A stretch of 64,000 bases of DNA, taken from contig JBANSL010000013.1 of assembly GCA_037127255.1 (NCBI GenBank), positions 12,358,688 to 12,422,687 of the forward strand, given 5' to 3'. Below the pieces are notes generated by a model. That model ran no database searches. It was not told the DNA's origin and worked only from the letters and a program-made list of their open reading frames with translations. Position numbers and translations under genes: made by a program. Shown here piece by piece: positions 33,933 through 46,600 of this stretch; the first letter of the stretch is position 1; every line of letters starts with the position of its first letter. This DNA comes from Persicaria tinctoria (Eukaryota > Streptophyta > Magnoliopsida > Caryophyllales > Polygonaceae).

Positions 33933-35389
33933 ATGGGCGGCGAAGGCAAAGTCTTTACCTTGGCGGATGTTGCCCAACACAACACATCCAAGGACTGCTG
34001 GCTTATCATCGATGGCAAGGTTCAAATTTCCCCCCTTTTCAATTCTCTTGTTTTGTTTCCCCCAAATTTATCTCTCTTACCGGCATGTGAAGCGTGGATG
34101 TGTTGATCTTTTTTGGTTTTTTGTTCGCTTTTCAGAGTTTTTACTTGTTAGATTTGGTTGAAATACCGTAATTCTGGTGTTGGATCTGGTATAATACTTG
34201 ATTTCTCATCTGGATGCATTGTGCGTGCCGCTGATTTTTCAGATTTGTAGTTCTAGGGTTTTAAGTCGCCAAATTGATCCGGTAAATCTGATGAAATTGT
34301 TTGATATCAACACATGAATCGCCCCAGATCACAACGGGGCTAGATCTCCCACTTAGCAGTGGAGATTGATTTTTTATCAGAGATCAGTTAGATTTGGTAG
34401 TTGGTACACCGCTGGATTTTGAATATGGATTTGAGAAACCGGTCAAATTAGCACTGTATATGATGCAAGAATCTTTTGGCATCATTCGCCTTTGTATATT
34501 CTTTAATAATTACCTTTGCTGAAATTATTTTTTAAAGAAAAGGATCGTCCAAGTTCAATGGAAAGTTGGCGTCATGAGAATGTTTTATGAATTATGCTTG
34601 ATTATGCACATGAGCCATGGCTACTGATTATGAAGCATCAGTTATGTCGGTTGCTACATTGTTCATGGATGTATCTTTTGTGTTTTGTGCTTCTTGGAAT
34701 AATAATTTCTTTAAACTTCCGATTTCTATAGCTTCAGTCTCTACCTTTAAATGTTTTCGACAGGTGTACGATGTGACTAAGTTCCTTGAAGACCATCCTG
34801 GTGGTGATGAGGTTCTTTTGCAAGCTACAGGTACAAATTGCGCGCTCCGTATTCTTATAGAATGATACTAATTGTGGTTGATAATAATCAAGAATGCTAA
34901 ACTTTTAGAGGTCGTAGTGGCATTCATAAAATGTTTAGATTGATTGATCAGTGCACCATGGAAAAGATAAAAACATGGTCATAGGAGGTTTTCCATATTT
35001 AGAGGATTCAGCTTTGGTTTTGATCGGTTATCGTCTGTTATATTTGATGTTTGTGACCATCAGGATTCTTGAATATCTCTCCTTATAAACTCTTCTTCTT
35101 TCCTGTGATCTCGAAGATAACATGGTGAAACGGTGCAGGTAAGGATGCAACAGATGATTTTGAGGATATTGGTCACAGCAGCACCGCAAGAGCAATGATG
35201 GACGAGATGTACGTTGGAGATGTTGACACAGCAACCGTCCCTTCCAAGGTCAAGTACACTCCACCCAAACAGACACTAGACAACCAAAAGAATTCATCCG
35301 ATTTCTTCATCAAAATTCTGCAGTTCTTGGTTCCCCTTGCAATCTTGGGTTTGGCTTTTGCCGTCCGCGCTTACACCAAATCAGCTTGA
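33933..35389 (+). CDS. CB5: Cytochrome b5, ER tail-anchored
   Basis: Exons 33933-34019, 34764-34830 and 35139-35389 join in frame to 134 residues, the usual plant length; all introns have GT/AG ends. The haem domain begins MGGEGKVFTLADV and carries the HPGG motif with axial ligand His40 and the second ligand His64 (DIGHSS). A C-terminal membrane anchor (about 108-129, FLVPLAILGLAFAV) is followed by a short RAYTKSA tail. It carries electrons from cytochrome b5 reductase or P450 reductase to fatty-acid desaturases, hydroxylases and P450s on the cytosolic ER face (family knowledge). ATG 33933 is chosen because the family N-terminus starts there. Looks fully intact. Confidence 0.95.
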
Positions 35390-35950
35390 AAGATCTCGGC
35401 AATTAAGGTTTGACAAGAAAAGAAGTCTGAAAAGTAATTTTCTTATGTTTGTTATTGATTGAAAGACATATCCCCTTCATCCCCTCACAACCCTCATGCT
35501 CTGGGATCATAGAATACCTGGTTTCCATGATTTTGTATGGAGATGTTAATCTGTTTTATGAATATTTTCCAAATTTGGATCCCTTTTCCGCAGCAAACAG
35601 TGGGTCAAAATTTTCCATGTTCTGTGTTCAGGTCTTCGAGTATGCATTCTCTGTCACAATGCATTATGTTATGAGAGTAAACACTACTATCTATGCCTGA
35701 GAATCTAATCAAGCAATGGATGTTGCCTTAACCCTAATACTTGATACTTGATTATGTTACACTGGAACGACACGGTGTCGGGAAATCGCCAATTTCAAAT
35801 ATAGTTACCATATTTTTGCCCAAGGATACACATGTCCATGTTTCCGAATTTTGCTAGGACAGGATGTGCCTTCCAGAGTTCCAGGTAACATCGATACTTG
35901 ATACTATATACCCGGGTGCCCCCTTTTAATGTTGTTTCAGCATTATTAAA
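35390..35950 (+). other. Probable 3' untranslated and flanking DNA of cytochrome b5
   Basis: T-rich sequence following the stop codon. No other gene is seen. The end of the transcript cannot be placed from sequence alone. Confidence 0.4.
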
Positions 35951-35953
35951 ATT

Positions 35954-36099
35954 GGCAGCAATACTTTTGTTGATAGATTGTGGTAGGTGACTGACATTGA
36001 CAGCAATACTTTATGGATAGATCAGAGTAAATAACTGACATTGACAGCAATACTTATGAAGATAAATCAGGGTAGATAACTGACATTGACAGCAATACT
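35954..36099 (+). repeat. Minisatellite, ~45-bp unit, about 3.3 copies
   Basis: CAGCAATACT recurs at 35956, 36001, 36045 and 36090, with TGACTGACATTGA or AACTGACATTGA before the later copies. Spacing is 44-45 bp. Confidence 0.8.
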
Positions 36100-36404
36100 T
36101 TTGCCAAGTTGGTGCTTAGTTTGTTTTCTTATGTTCATGATTCAACCAGGCCAATTTTGAGATGATAATTTTGTGTGGTAGAATGATTTAGACTCACCAA
36201 AGAAGGCGAAGAAGTACAAATCTGATAATAAAGTAGATTTTCTTACATGACAGATAACTCATGACAGTAAAAATGACACGAGTACAAGACTTTCATTTTA
36301 CAAGGTAGTGAAGGCTTGCTAGTTCATTGGTTCAAATCTCTGGAGGAGATCTCGACAATGCCCTTAAAGAACTGTGTCCACTCCAAAGAAGCTCAGCTTG
36401 CAAT

Positions 36405-37365
36405 CTAGTATGAGAAATAGCCCATGAACTTACGAGAACCCGTTGTCCCCATGCTCCTCTTCATTGAAGCATGGTCGTTTTCTAGATCATCCAGCCTTGT
36501 CCTCAATCTAGCCAGCTCTAGCTTCAACATTTTTGCACCACTAACACTGCATTCTGAAGCCTCACCTGCTCAGAATAAAGTCCTTGGACTATAGGTCGAA
36601 GTCTTGCAGAGGCCGGCACTCGTGCATGGCTTTCTGATTCATCTTCGTCTTCGTCTTCAGATTCATCTTCCTTCTCATCTTCACTGTCATCTTGCTGAGA
36701 GAAGTGGATCCTTTTTTGCAAGAACCGCCCTGCAGGAAGCAGAGCAATCAAAGGCAATTGCAAATCTCCAGAGCCGAAAGAGGAAACTGGTTGGGACTAC
36801 GAGTCTCTCCATGGCAATAGGCTAACGATTGTCTCAACAATAAGTCGTTCATGAGCGATTGAAGCAGCAAAGAGCACTGTCTCTTGATATCTCCAATTAG
36901 TTCCATGAGCTAGACCACTGTGTCAATCCTATAGTGATGCACCAATGCTATCTGGCCGGACCCCTATGCATTTCATGGCTGTTATGACTGTTTCATACAA
37001 GTCAAAGATCCTCTGTCCGCCAATCTCCTGCACAATTGACAGCAATCTGCTCAACACTCGCCTTTGAAACTATGACATCAATGAATCGGTTGACTATCCT
37101 CAGCTCGTCAGCAAGGGGGAGGAGGCTTCCACACTGTTTTAACACGTCAACGCACATCTCCAGGTTCTTGCAGACAACGGTATCAAGGTACTCTTCAGCG
37201 TGAGCCCCAAGGTTGTCATTAAAGTATTCCTCGTGCATTCAAAGGTAATCGGGAAAACAAAAAAGCTGAGCAACATTGGCCAGTGTGATCTCAAAGCTAA
37301 GACCGTAGCAAAACTTTGCTGCCAACTTGAATGACTCCGCACTGCCAGGTAGGTCAAGCCGTCAA
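36405..37365 (-). pseudogene. NPH3/BTB-family pseudogene, intronless and decayed
   Basis: Read on the minus strand it starts within the BTB-NPH3 junction (LDLPGSAESFKLAAKFCYG, then EITLANVAQLFCF), has a stop, then MHEEYFNDNLGAHAEEYLD and ELRIVNRFIDVIVSKASVEQ. Broken NPH3-domain pieces follow (AMKCIGVRPDSIGASL, then VETIVSLL), then FSQQDDSED, and it ends ELARLRTRLDDLENDHASMKR ... MGYFSY, stop at 36405-36407. These blocks come from separate parts of an At1g30440-like protein but lie side by side without introns and with several frame breaks, as expected for a processed or heavily deleted copy. Living relatives are Cullin-3 adaptor proteins in blue-light and auxin signalling. Confidence 0.78.
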
Positions 37366-38110
37366 GGATTCAACAAAATGAACAGATTTCTGCATCAGCA
37401 CATCGGTACAGTTTGCATTGCATATCGAAGTATAATATCACTGGGAACATCATGGAAGCTCCTGCATTCAGAAACGGGCAATGGACAACTGAGAACAGCG
37501 AAAACATGTCAATGTATGCACAAAGTTTCAGCAAAAACGGGCAATGCAACTAAAGATTCCATCCGTAGAATTATGCACATTTTCTTCATCTCAATCTTGT
37601 TGAATCAAACGGTAAACTTGTAAGATAACAAGCAGATTTAAATCATGTGCCTTTTGTGATTGTGGTCTATGACACCTTGGCTCATAAAAACCTTTGTTTA
37701 TCAAGCAAGCATTTTTTTATGAAAGAAGCAATAACAGCAGCAAATGGAGAAAACCCATCAAGTAAACAACAAAAACTAGCTACAGTTGTTTGTGCAAGAG
37801 ATTCATCATCGTCTCTCCTCGCTCAATTCCGTGAACTTGCTTAAGAATGAACAAGCAACGATTCTCATGGAAATGCGTGGAACAACCTGATGGCTGAGCT
37901 CAACATAAAGCCAAACTAGTTACGCTATTTGACTCAAACATGGGATGACGATATCTCTCCTCTTTCAACCAACTATATATGTACAAATCAAATAATGACA
38001 CCAGTGATCGATCATCTTCCTCCATTTAATACATATACCAAGATTGAAAAAACTAAACATAGGGCATGTAATCACTAATCATCAATCATACATACCAAAT
38101 TCTACTTAAG
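37366..38110. other. Intergenic, no gene seen
   Basis: Short open frames only, without family resemblance. 37366-37500 may be more of the decayed BTB domain, but I could not align it. Confidence 0.4.
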
Positions 38111-38328
38111 GTTTCCAATAAGATCGGACTAGGCGGCGGCAGGGGGGAGCCAAGGGGCATTAAATACGGCATAATATGACATCTGAGTAAAAATTTATGA
38201 ATTTTTTAAAATTGTAAGTTTATTAATCACTTCAATTTTATTTCAATAAACTATAATACTTCTATATTTTACTTAAATTGAAATTCACGTATTATAGCAT
38301 CAAAAAACCATGCGTTATATTGTAATAC
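38111..38328. repeat. Fragment related to the 18159-19177 element
   Basis: It shares ACATCTGAGTAAAAA, TTATGAAT and the following AT-rich order with 18220-18370. The upstream part GGCAGGGGGGAGCCAAGGGG is like the G-rich end of that element. Confidence 0.45.
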
Positions 38329-38835
38329 TTTTTTTTTTATAACGAGGAACCCATATTTGGTGGCAAACCCCGGGCACGTGACCCAGCCGGCAAGAGCCAC
38401 ACACCAGGTAAACCGGCGTGCGCCGACCGGCTCGACTCACTGATAAAGAGCAAGGCAAACCTTGGGTTTTCCCCCAAGGAAAGGGGCGGAGGTAGAGATC
38501 GAATCTGAGACCTCCTGACTTCCTCCCTTCCTCCCTTAAAACTTTGGTAGGTTAAACTTTTTATAGTGACTGGTCCCACCGCATCGCGGCCCCATACCCT
38601 AGAAACCCCTTGCGGGATTTTTTGAGGAGACTCAGTACCACTTTCACAAAGTGCGGTCAACGGTCGTAACCTCACCTACCTGCACACGGGTCATTTCACC
38701 ACTTCGGCTTGGCCCTACGGATTAGTATACACCGCTTGGTCATACACACTTGTAGAAATTAATATGACCTAAAATACACCAAGTGAGATTCGAACCCGGG
38801 ACCTCTCATTTGGGATACATGCACATTAGTACTTA
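38329..38835 (-). repeat. SINE-like sequence with two tRNA B-box motifs
   Basis: On the minus strand GGTTCGAATC (38782-38800 area) and AGATTCGATC (near 38490-38500) resemble pol III B boxes, and a run of about ten A residues ends the block at 38329-38338. This could be one dimeric or two adjacent tRNA-derived SINEs. No duplication was found and no A box is convincing. Confidence 0.4.
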
Positions 38836-39030
38836 TTTTGAGAACATACAATTCTAGGATTTTAGGTTTTGGAGTGCCTTTTTATGAATCAGGACTAACA
38901 ACCCAAAATTTTGAAGCCCAAATTGAAAGCCCAGATGCCCGCCTAGGAAAAAGCTTCAGCCTTTCCAATCAGTGGGTGAATCTCCATCTTCTTCAACAGA
39001 CAAACAAGAGAGGTGAGCAATTGAGCAAAT

Positions 39031-41358
39031 ATGTATTCATGGTTAAGGCGAAATCTTTCATCGACGAGTAAAACCCAGATTCAGGAATCGCCCAATTCAT
39101 CAACCTCCGAAGAAGAATTGTACGGGATCACCAACCAGTTGGTTGAATTCGTCAAGTCCTTCACAGTAGACACCTTCAAGAACTTCTCTCTTTCTGGTTT
39201 TTTCCTCTTTCCTTTTACACCTCCTCTTTTCCAAATCTTGTGGGTTTTAGTATCAAAGAATGAGTTTTGATACAAATTTTGATTTGATTTTGGCTTTCCC
39301 CTTTAAGTAGAGGACAATCCCAATGGTGAGGCTCCAAGAACAGCAAGTGGGGTTCAAGTGGATTTGTCTGAATGGCAACAGAGACATGCTACCCTTGTCC
39401 TATCTAAAGTCAAGGTCTCTTCTTTCCTGTCAACATTTCATCTAAAATGTAAATGGTTAAGAAACTGTGAATCCACTACCTCAATTTTCATTGATAGGTC
39501 ATTTGGTGTTGGATTGGGAGTTGAATTGATTAGAGGACAAATCTTGCTGGAATATTTGGTGTTGGGTGAGACTTTGAAATAGATCAGCATTGCTTGATAG
39601 TTGATGGTGTAGATTAGTTATAGATGATGAAGATGAGATGGTTTGATAATGTGATCTTAGTATTGGGGATAATCTAAATGCCTCAAATCAAATCCTCCAT
39701 GTTAGCTGTTTGGAATTAGGCCAATCTAAAGGATGAAATTTTGCCAAAGGATGATCTCCTTATTTCTTTTTTTGGCTTCCTTAACCATGAATTTCACCCT
39801 TTCATGTTATCCTTTACACAATTGCATCTACATGAAATGGTAGGTTTCTAGTTCTTCAAATAGGGAAGCTAGTTGCTGGATAAGCATGAAATTTGAAAGG
39901 TCTTCTTTAGGTCACTGAGGTTAGATGATATTTCTATGATAGCATTGATAAGGACTTTGGACAATAAATTGTCTGTTTTATGGGATGAAATTTTGAAAGG
40001 TGGGATTTTTTGTGCCATCATTATATTGAAGGAAAATTGACCTAGAAATACAAGAATTTCCAAAATAATTAGTGCATCATCGCCATGAGGGACAGATTTT
40101 GGCTTCATTTGTAGCAATGTGCCGATTGCTTAAAAGAAGATGATAGTGAATAGTATGTACTGAGATTCCTGATGGAGAGGCCGTTTATTATTTATAATGG
40201 ATAAGCTGATTAGTCAGACGGACGACCATGTACTCCCTGTGGTATGAATTCTGAGAAATGCCTCTACGTGGTGTGCTAGGATTCTTTAGACTAATTCTCG
40301 TGCGCTCATTTTTTATTTTCCACACTTAAGTTGTATGCATTTTTGGGGTGGGAAGAAGTGTCATAAGCTCTGCAGTCTACAATAAACGGTTCTCTTAAGT
40401 TTTCAAGGTCTATATAATGTTATCTCTTGCCTTTGTTTTCAAGGTCAGTTTTCAAGGTCCTCGTGCCTTTGTTTACTTTAATGCTTCTTCCTTGCGCCTC
40501 CCATTCCTTATTTCATGTTGTCTATGCGGTCCTATTGCACTATCGTTCTGGGTCTATCGGAAACACTCTCTCGATCTGTTCGGGGTATGAGTGCGTACAT
40601 CCTGACCCCCCAGACCCCGCTTTTTAGCGGGATTAACTGGGTTGTTGTTGTTGTTGTTGTATATAATGTTATCTCTTGATTAAAGTCAGTTGATCCGAAC
40701 GAGCTCTTTTCTTCCCTGTCTACTTTATGAATTGTTAAATTCAGCTGGATGGACTTTTCGCTTGTTTCAGGAACTATCACATCTGAGATATCTGTTGTGC
40801 CCACGACATTTGAAGGACCGGCAGTTCTGGAGGATCTACTTTACACTTGTGAAAGGCTATGTGATTGAGTAAGGATCTTCAACTTTTTCATGCTTATTTC
40901 CCTTGAAAGATAAAGTGAGATGAACACTTGTTGTTTCCACAAATTTGCTTTCTTTACTAGGACATAAAATCTGTCTTCAACACCTAATCTATAGTATCAT
41001 CTTCAAAAATGACGGAGGCTTCTATAATATTGGCTTCAAAGAATTTTCGTTGTTTGGATAAATGTATTAGCTTTAATTGTCTAGTTCAGATTTGACATCC
41101 ATCTCATCTTTATAGAGCTAATACATAATGCAATTCTATTAAAAAAAAACATTTGGACTCAACGGTTGACATCTTTTCTTTCTGATCATTAGATATGAGC
41201 TTCGGGCAGTCCAGCTCGAAAAGCTAAGAAAAATGGCGGTAGAGGATGAGAAATCTTCCCATACAAACGTGGTTGAGCTTGAAATGTCAGACACAAAACA
41301 AAGAAACAACACGCTACCAGAAGATGATGCGTTGTCCTCACCTGGAGAAATTAGCTAA
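39031..41358 (+). CDS. BSD domain-containing protein
   Basis: Exons 39031-39196, 39311-39414, 40771-40868 and 41193-41358 join in frame to 177 residues with GT/AG introns. The product matches plant BSD proteins: an N-terminal MYSWLRR, then VEFVKSFTVDTFKNF, VDLSEWQQRHATLVL and the BSD core LCPRHLKDRQFWRIYFTLVK with the paired aromatic residues that name the family. The charged C-terminal helix reads YELRAVQLEKLRKMAVED. BSD domains occur in TFIIH subunits and synapse-associated proteins; the role of these short plant forms is little known. Intron 2 contains a TTG-tailed SINE. No damage seen. Confidence 0.92.
40430..40659 (+). mobile_element. TTG-tailed SINE, copy 1, in BSD intron 2
   Basis: A 19-bp perfect duplication TATATAATGTTATCTCTTG at 40411-40429 and 40660-40678 bounds 230 bp that ends in (TTG)n. 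The 3' part (TCTATCGGAAACACTC, GAGTGCGTACATCCT, CTGGGTTGTTGTTG) resembles the TS-type SINE tails known from Solanaceae and relatives. The 5' part shows no clear pol III boxes, so it may be a variant or a rearranged head. Confidence 0.82.
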
Positions 41359-42768
41359 AGTTGAAGAAGGTACACATCTGTCTAATACTTTTTGCATTCA
41401 TCTATCTTGGAGGAGCAAGAAAAAACTACAACAATCAGTATTTGCTCTTCAGTAACATTTTCATACTCCGAATCACTGTGAACAAGACAGCACAGGTGAT
41501 TCATGACTCAGCATACCAACTGAAACGCTCTTCACTCGCACTCTTTCCTGTGTTTTAGTCATAATTTAGTGTTGGCTTATTTTGGCTTGTGTAGCTTCAA
41601 GGGGACAAAATATTTTCATGGTAAATAGTTTTTGTTTTTTTATCCTTCTCATTACTTCAGTTCATATTTTAGTGTTGGCTTATTATGGTGTTGTTTCCTT
41701 TTGTCTACGCTTCTTGTCTGACTTCTTTTCTATTTCTGTTTCCCCTTCTTTACTCTCTCTTTTTCCTTCTGTGTGGCCTATTACCAAGTGGTTCGTATGT
41801 CCTATTGTTCTGGGTCTATCGGAAACACTCACTCGACTTGTTCGGGGAAGGAGTGCGTACATCCTAACCCCCAGACCCTGCTTAATTACGGGATATACTG
41901 GGTTGTTGTTGCTGCTGTATTACTTCGATTCATATCTACCCTGTCGAAATTTCTTTCCTTGGACCATTCAGCAGCTCCTCGCATCTACTTGTCCGTATAT
42001 TTCTTGTACCGCTTTGTATGCATGCTACCAAGTTCACTGGATATGTAGTGAAGCTCCAATGTAAGCCCTATACACCTCCTATTCTTTGTTGAAAAAAATA
42101 CATCACAATGTGAATCAGATGCAGTTTGCAATTTAACCCTAATTGTGTGGAGGACAAATTGTGAGCCCAAATCCAACCCTTCTTCCTTCTGTTTAAGATA
42201 AGCAAGAATCGAGTTATGAATGTGATGAAGAATGTATTATTCCCAGTTTCCGACTACATCTTTAATCTTTTTCGAAAGTACATTTTTTAAGTACGTATAC
42301 GAAACTTCTTGGTTGAATAGGAACAAAAGAAAATGTCAATTTCCATATAACTTGTTGAAATGGGAAGCTCATCAATGGTAAACACATGGGCTCTAAAGGT
42401 TGGGGAAAAGTCCTATGACCCTATCATATTTATTGATATAGGTAATATAATCCGTCCAATCCGAAATATATCTTACAAGATCATTAATCTGTTTTTCATA
42501 TCAACCATACTTTTTTTTTTAACCATGAACATCCTTCATTGTTAAAACAAAAAAGATTAGTCCGTTTGGCATTACAGATAGTTTTTTAGTTTTGGTTTTT
42601 AATTTATAGTTTTAAAAAAGTTAAATATAAGATTTTAGTTTAATTAACTTTTAAATTTGGATTTTCAATCGCTACTCATCCCAACTTTTTAGAATTATAT
42701 TCATTTTCTTCTATCTTATCGGCTAGTTTGTATCGGCTACTCTACCAGCTGAGTTACCAAACACCTTA
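41359..42768. other. BSD gene 3' flank
   Basis: It contains a second TTG-tailed SINE (listed separately). The part 42600-42768 resembles 55028-55195 (AATATAAGATTTTAGTTTAA, then GCTACTCATCC or GATGCTCATCC, then AACACC) and is probably a MITE. No coding region is recognised. Confidence 0.45.
41668..41918 (+). mobile_element. TTG-tailed SINE, copy 2
   Basis: Same 3' half as the copy at 40430-40659 (GGGTCTATCGGAAACACTCA, GTGCGTACATCCTA, GGGTTGTTGTTGCTGCTG). The flanks ATTACTTCAGTTCATAT (41651-41667) and ATTACTTCGATTCATAT (41919-41935) are a 17-bp duplication with two mismatches, so this copy is older. It may lie in the BSD 3' untranslated region. Confidence 0.72.
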
Positions 42769-43605
42769 TCTATCCATCCATATACATATACTAAAACCGA
42801 TGCTTTGTTGCCTACGTGGCGGCGTGTGAGTGCATCATCTCGCAAAACTTTCTCCCGCCAAAAAAGAAATTTAATAAAAATAATAAGATACTTCTAATCT
42901 ATATAATTAAAAATAATTAGTTTATTTTACCATTAACTCATATAATTTAATATATGGAATATCTTATAAAAGAGTAAGTATTATATAAGGAAATAACTAT
43001 ATCAATATAATTAAACGCAATAATAGTAATAAATCTGGCATATACAGATATACAAATTGTCATATAAGTGTATCTCCATCTGGATTATAAATAATCTATC
43101 CAATGAACGGTTTGTATATAAATTATACCATAGGGACGGGACCTAAAAAAGAAATTAGGTTCACCCAATTGCCATATAGACGAATTTTATGGCGGGTCGT
43201 CTTTGGGGTCTAGGCTTAGTGACCTTGAAGGCCTTGGCGGAGGGGCGTGGTAAGGGGTTTAGGCGGGCCTAGAACGGGTTTTTTTTAGAACAGTGATCAT
43301 AATTATCAAAAATATTAATAGATACTTAGTAGAAAATATTTGATAGGTACTACTTTATTTATATATCGATTATTTTTTGTGAAAAGAATTATTTATATCA
43401 AAATTAATTATTTCATAGTCATTTTATGTATGCATTCTTTTTTTTTAGTAGAATGAGTTATTTAGATTTAGATTAATTTATCATAATGTAATTCATATTT
43501 ATTTATTTATTTTCATATTTATAATATGATTTTTTTTATATAATAAATGTAATTTTATAATATTGTGTTAACATATTCTCGTACAAGGGACGGGACATAC
43601 ACTAG
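42769..43605 (+). mobile_element. Helitron-like element
   Basis: The 5' end region reads TCCATATACATATACTAAAA then CCGATGCTTTGTTGCC, like plant Helitron 5' ends; the exact first TC could be at 42769, 42773 or 42777. The 3' end is TCTCGTAC AAG GGACGGGA (a weak hairpin), then CATACACTAG ending at 43605 and followed by T, as Helitrons require. No Rep/helicase gene: non-autonomous. The LINE at 43608 entered within two bases of this end. Confidence 0.6.
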
Positions 43606-43649
43606 TTTTTTTTTTTTTTAGTAGGCGAAAAGGGGGCAGATCTTAAGAC

Positions 43650-46600
43650 AGAATACAACCCTGATCATCCTTTCGGATGATGTTACAGAATTCCCTATTC
43701 AAAGGGAGAGTATCCATATTACAACTGTCATTAGCTCTAGCTATGAAGTCTGCTGCTACATTAGCTACGTGCTCTATATGGTCAAATTCCAATTGCATCT
43801 ACTAGATAAGCTCAATTTGCCACCATATCTCCCATCTGGGCCTTCCATTATCGTTGATAGCCTTGATAACTTTTAGGCAGTCACCTTCTATTATAACTCT
43901 GCGTATGCCATTTTGCCAAGCCATTTTCGTACCTGCACAAAATGCAGCTGCTTCGGTTTGGATAGCGGAGCCACTATCTACCTGCTGCTGAAAAATATCC
44001 ATCACAGTTCCCTCACAATCCCTAAGGATCCCACCTACCTAGCAGAAACCGTAGGCTTGGTTGAGCCATCTACATTAATCTTGTAGGTGGCCCTAGACGG
44101 TTTTTTCCATTTGATCACAGACCTTCGCCTATCCTGTTTCAGACTTTTATTGGGATTGGCATTCAACCAATCTCTCACCTGCACATAAGATCGAATCGCG
44201 ATTTGTGAGATAGAGTCCATTTTTTTTTCCTTTGAAGATGATGTTGTTCCTATTTTCCCATATTGCTTGCCAAATAAAACAGAGGTTCTCAAAATTCGGT
44301 TATTATTGTAACTTATAGATTTCTTTGATGGTTTAGAATGTAGGATCTCTTTGATGGTTGTAATCTGGTTATTATTGTAACTTATAGATTTCCCAGTTAG
44401 TTGTTCATATGCCGCTATGATTCTTTTGGTGACAGTGCAGTACAGGAAGAGATGATCACTATCTTCATCTTTGTCATTGCAAAGACAGCACTGTGATGGA
44501 ACTCTATTGAAAAAACGGTTTAGTCTTTCTTTTGTTGTGATTCCATCTTGTGCTATTTTCCAAACAAGGTTCTTGATCCGGGGAGGGAGATTTAAGTTCC
44601 AGATCCATTTTCTTTTATCCTCATTTTGGTTGCTCTTGTTTATAATTTGTTTGACCGATTTGGTAGTGAAGTGACCATCTACATTAAGTTTCCAAATCAG
44701 TTTATCACTGGCCTCCCAAGAGGGAATTTTGATTTTTAGAATCTGGGCGATAATATTATTTGGAAAGAGGCTATGTAGGATTTGTACATTCCATTGTTTA
44801 TTTTGGTTGATCAGCTGATTAACTTTTAGATTAGGATCATGTGAGAGTTGAAAGTTTTGAAGATTACATCCTATCACCCAAGGATCATTCCAGACATTTA
44901 TGGTATCCCCATTTCCAACTATCCAATGTAAACCTTGAAGAAATTGGTCACGAAGTTTTAGAAGGCGGCCGAATTGCCATGATGGATTAGTCGGAGTTGA
45001 TGTCATTATATTTTGTTCTTGAAAGTACTTTTCTTTAATAATTTTAACCCAAATATTGTCATTGTTAGTGTATAACTTCCAAAGGAGTTTCATCTGAAGG
45101 CTAATGTTGAGATCTTCGGCTAATCTTATACCTAGGCCATCTTTGTCTTTTGATTTACAGATTTTATTCCAGCTAATTAGCGGATTGTAATGTTCTGATT
45201 CTAATTTGTTCCAGAAAAAATTCTTATTAACTCGATCTATCCGGTGGAGCACCCCTTTTGGGAGTAAGAAATTCTGCATAAGGTAGTTGGTTTTGGAGCT
45301 AAGATTTGCGGTAATGAGGGTTACACGACCAGCCTGTGTTAAGGACGAAGCTTTCCATTTAGAAAGTTGTTTTTTGAGATGTTGTATGGCATCTTGGAAC
45401 ATCTCATTCTTGATTCGCCCACGGAGTAGAGGAATCCCCAGGTATTTTTCCAGAGTTCTAGAGACGGGAATATGCATTTCATTAGCTAGAGAGTTTGCTA
45501 GCGCGAGACTAATGTTTTTCGAAACTTGGAGAGAACTCTTGCTGTAATTTATTGTGAGACCAGAAAGGTTGGAGAATTTATTGATCATATTACGAATAGT
45601 ATGGATGCTTTTGTGGGAAGCTGGTGCAAAGATTATCGTGTCATCGGCAAAGGTCAAGAAGGGAATAGACGTTCCATTTTTAGCAATCTTGATTCCTATC
45701 AATGCATCATCTAATCTTGCTTCCTCCTGAAGTTCAGCTGCTAGGTTCTCCATAACAAGGATGAAAATGTACGGTGCTAGTGGATCCCCTTGTCTAATGC
45801 CCCTTTCTGGTTTAAATTGAGGACCCGGTCGGTTGTTAACAATAACAGAGAAGGTTGTGGTGGTTAAGCAACTCATTACCCATCTAATCCAGCGTGAGTC
45901 AAAACCGAACTTGGTGGGTGTGGCTTTAATGTAATCCCAATTTATCTTATCATAAGCTTTTTCCATATCAAGCTTTAGTGCCATCCAACCTTTTGATCCT
46001 TTTTGCTTGTGAAAGTTGTGGAATATTTCATGTGCGATTAGCGTATTATTCTGTATGGATCGTCCTTCCACAAAGGCTCCCTGGAAAGGATTGATGAGTC
46101 TGGGTAGAATGTTCTTCATTCTGTTTGCTATGAGTTTGGAGATTATTTTATAAATGGTATTGCACAGGCTGATTGGCCTGTAGTGGTTTATGTTTGAGGG
46201 ATTGTCTGTTTTGGGTATGAGAGTTATGAAGGTTTGATTGATCTCAGATAGTAAAGTCCCGGAATGGAAAAACGCTTTGACAGTTCTACAAACAGATTGT
46301 CCCACAATGTGCCAGTATTTGTTAAAGAATTCCGGTGGGTAGCCATCCGGTCCCGGAGTCTTTTCTGTAGCCATATTAGCAACAATGTTCTTGATTTCCA
46401 TATTTGAAGGAGTTTGGAGTAGGATATTGTTTTCATCCTCGGTAATTTTTGGAAGTTCGTGAGGTAGATGTTCGGTGGTTATGCTCGGGCAATTTGGTTT
46501 AATAAATCTTTCAGACATTTCTTTAGTAATTTGGTTACCTATGTCCTGAGGATTAATAAGGTTCTCACCATCCTTAGAAGTAAAGGATGATGTATAGTTT

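Noticed and set aside
36604..36825. Plus-strand open frame of 73 codons
   Set aside because: It is the reverse of the acidic stretch of the NPH3 pseudogene and has no family resemblance.
38780..38800. tRNA gene from the GATTCGAACCCGGGACCTC motif
   Set aside because: Only the T-arm region is tRNA-like; the rest does not fold as a tRNA.
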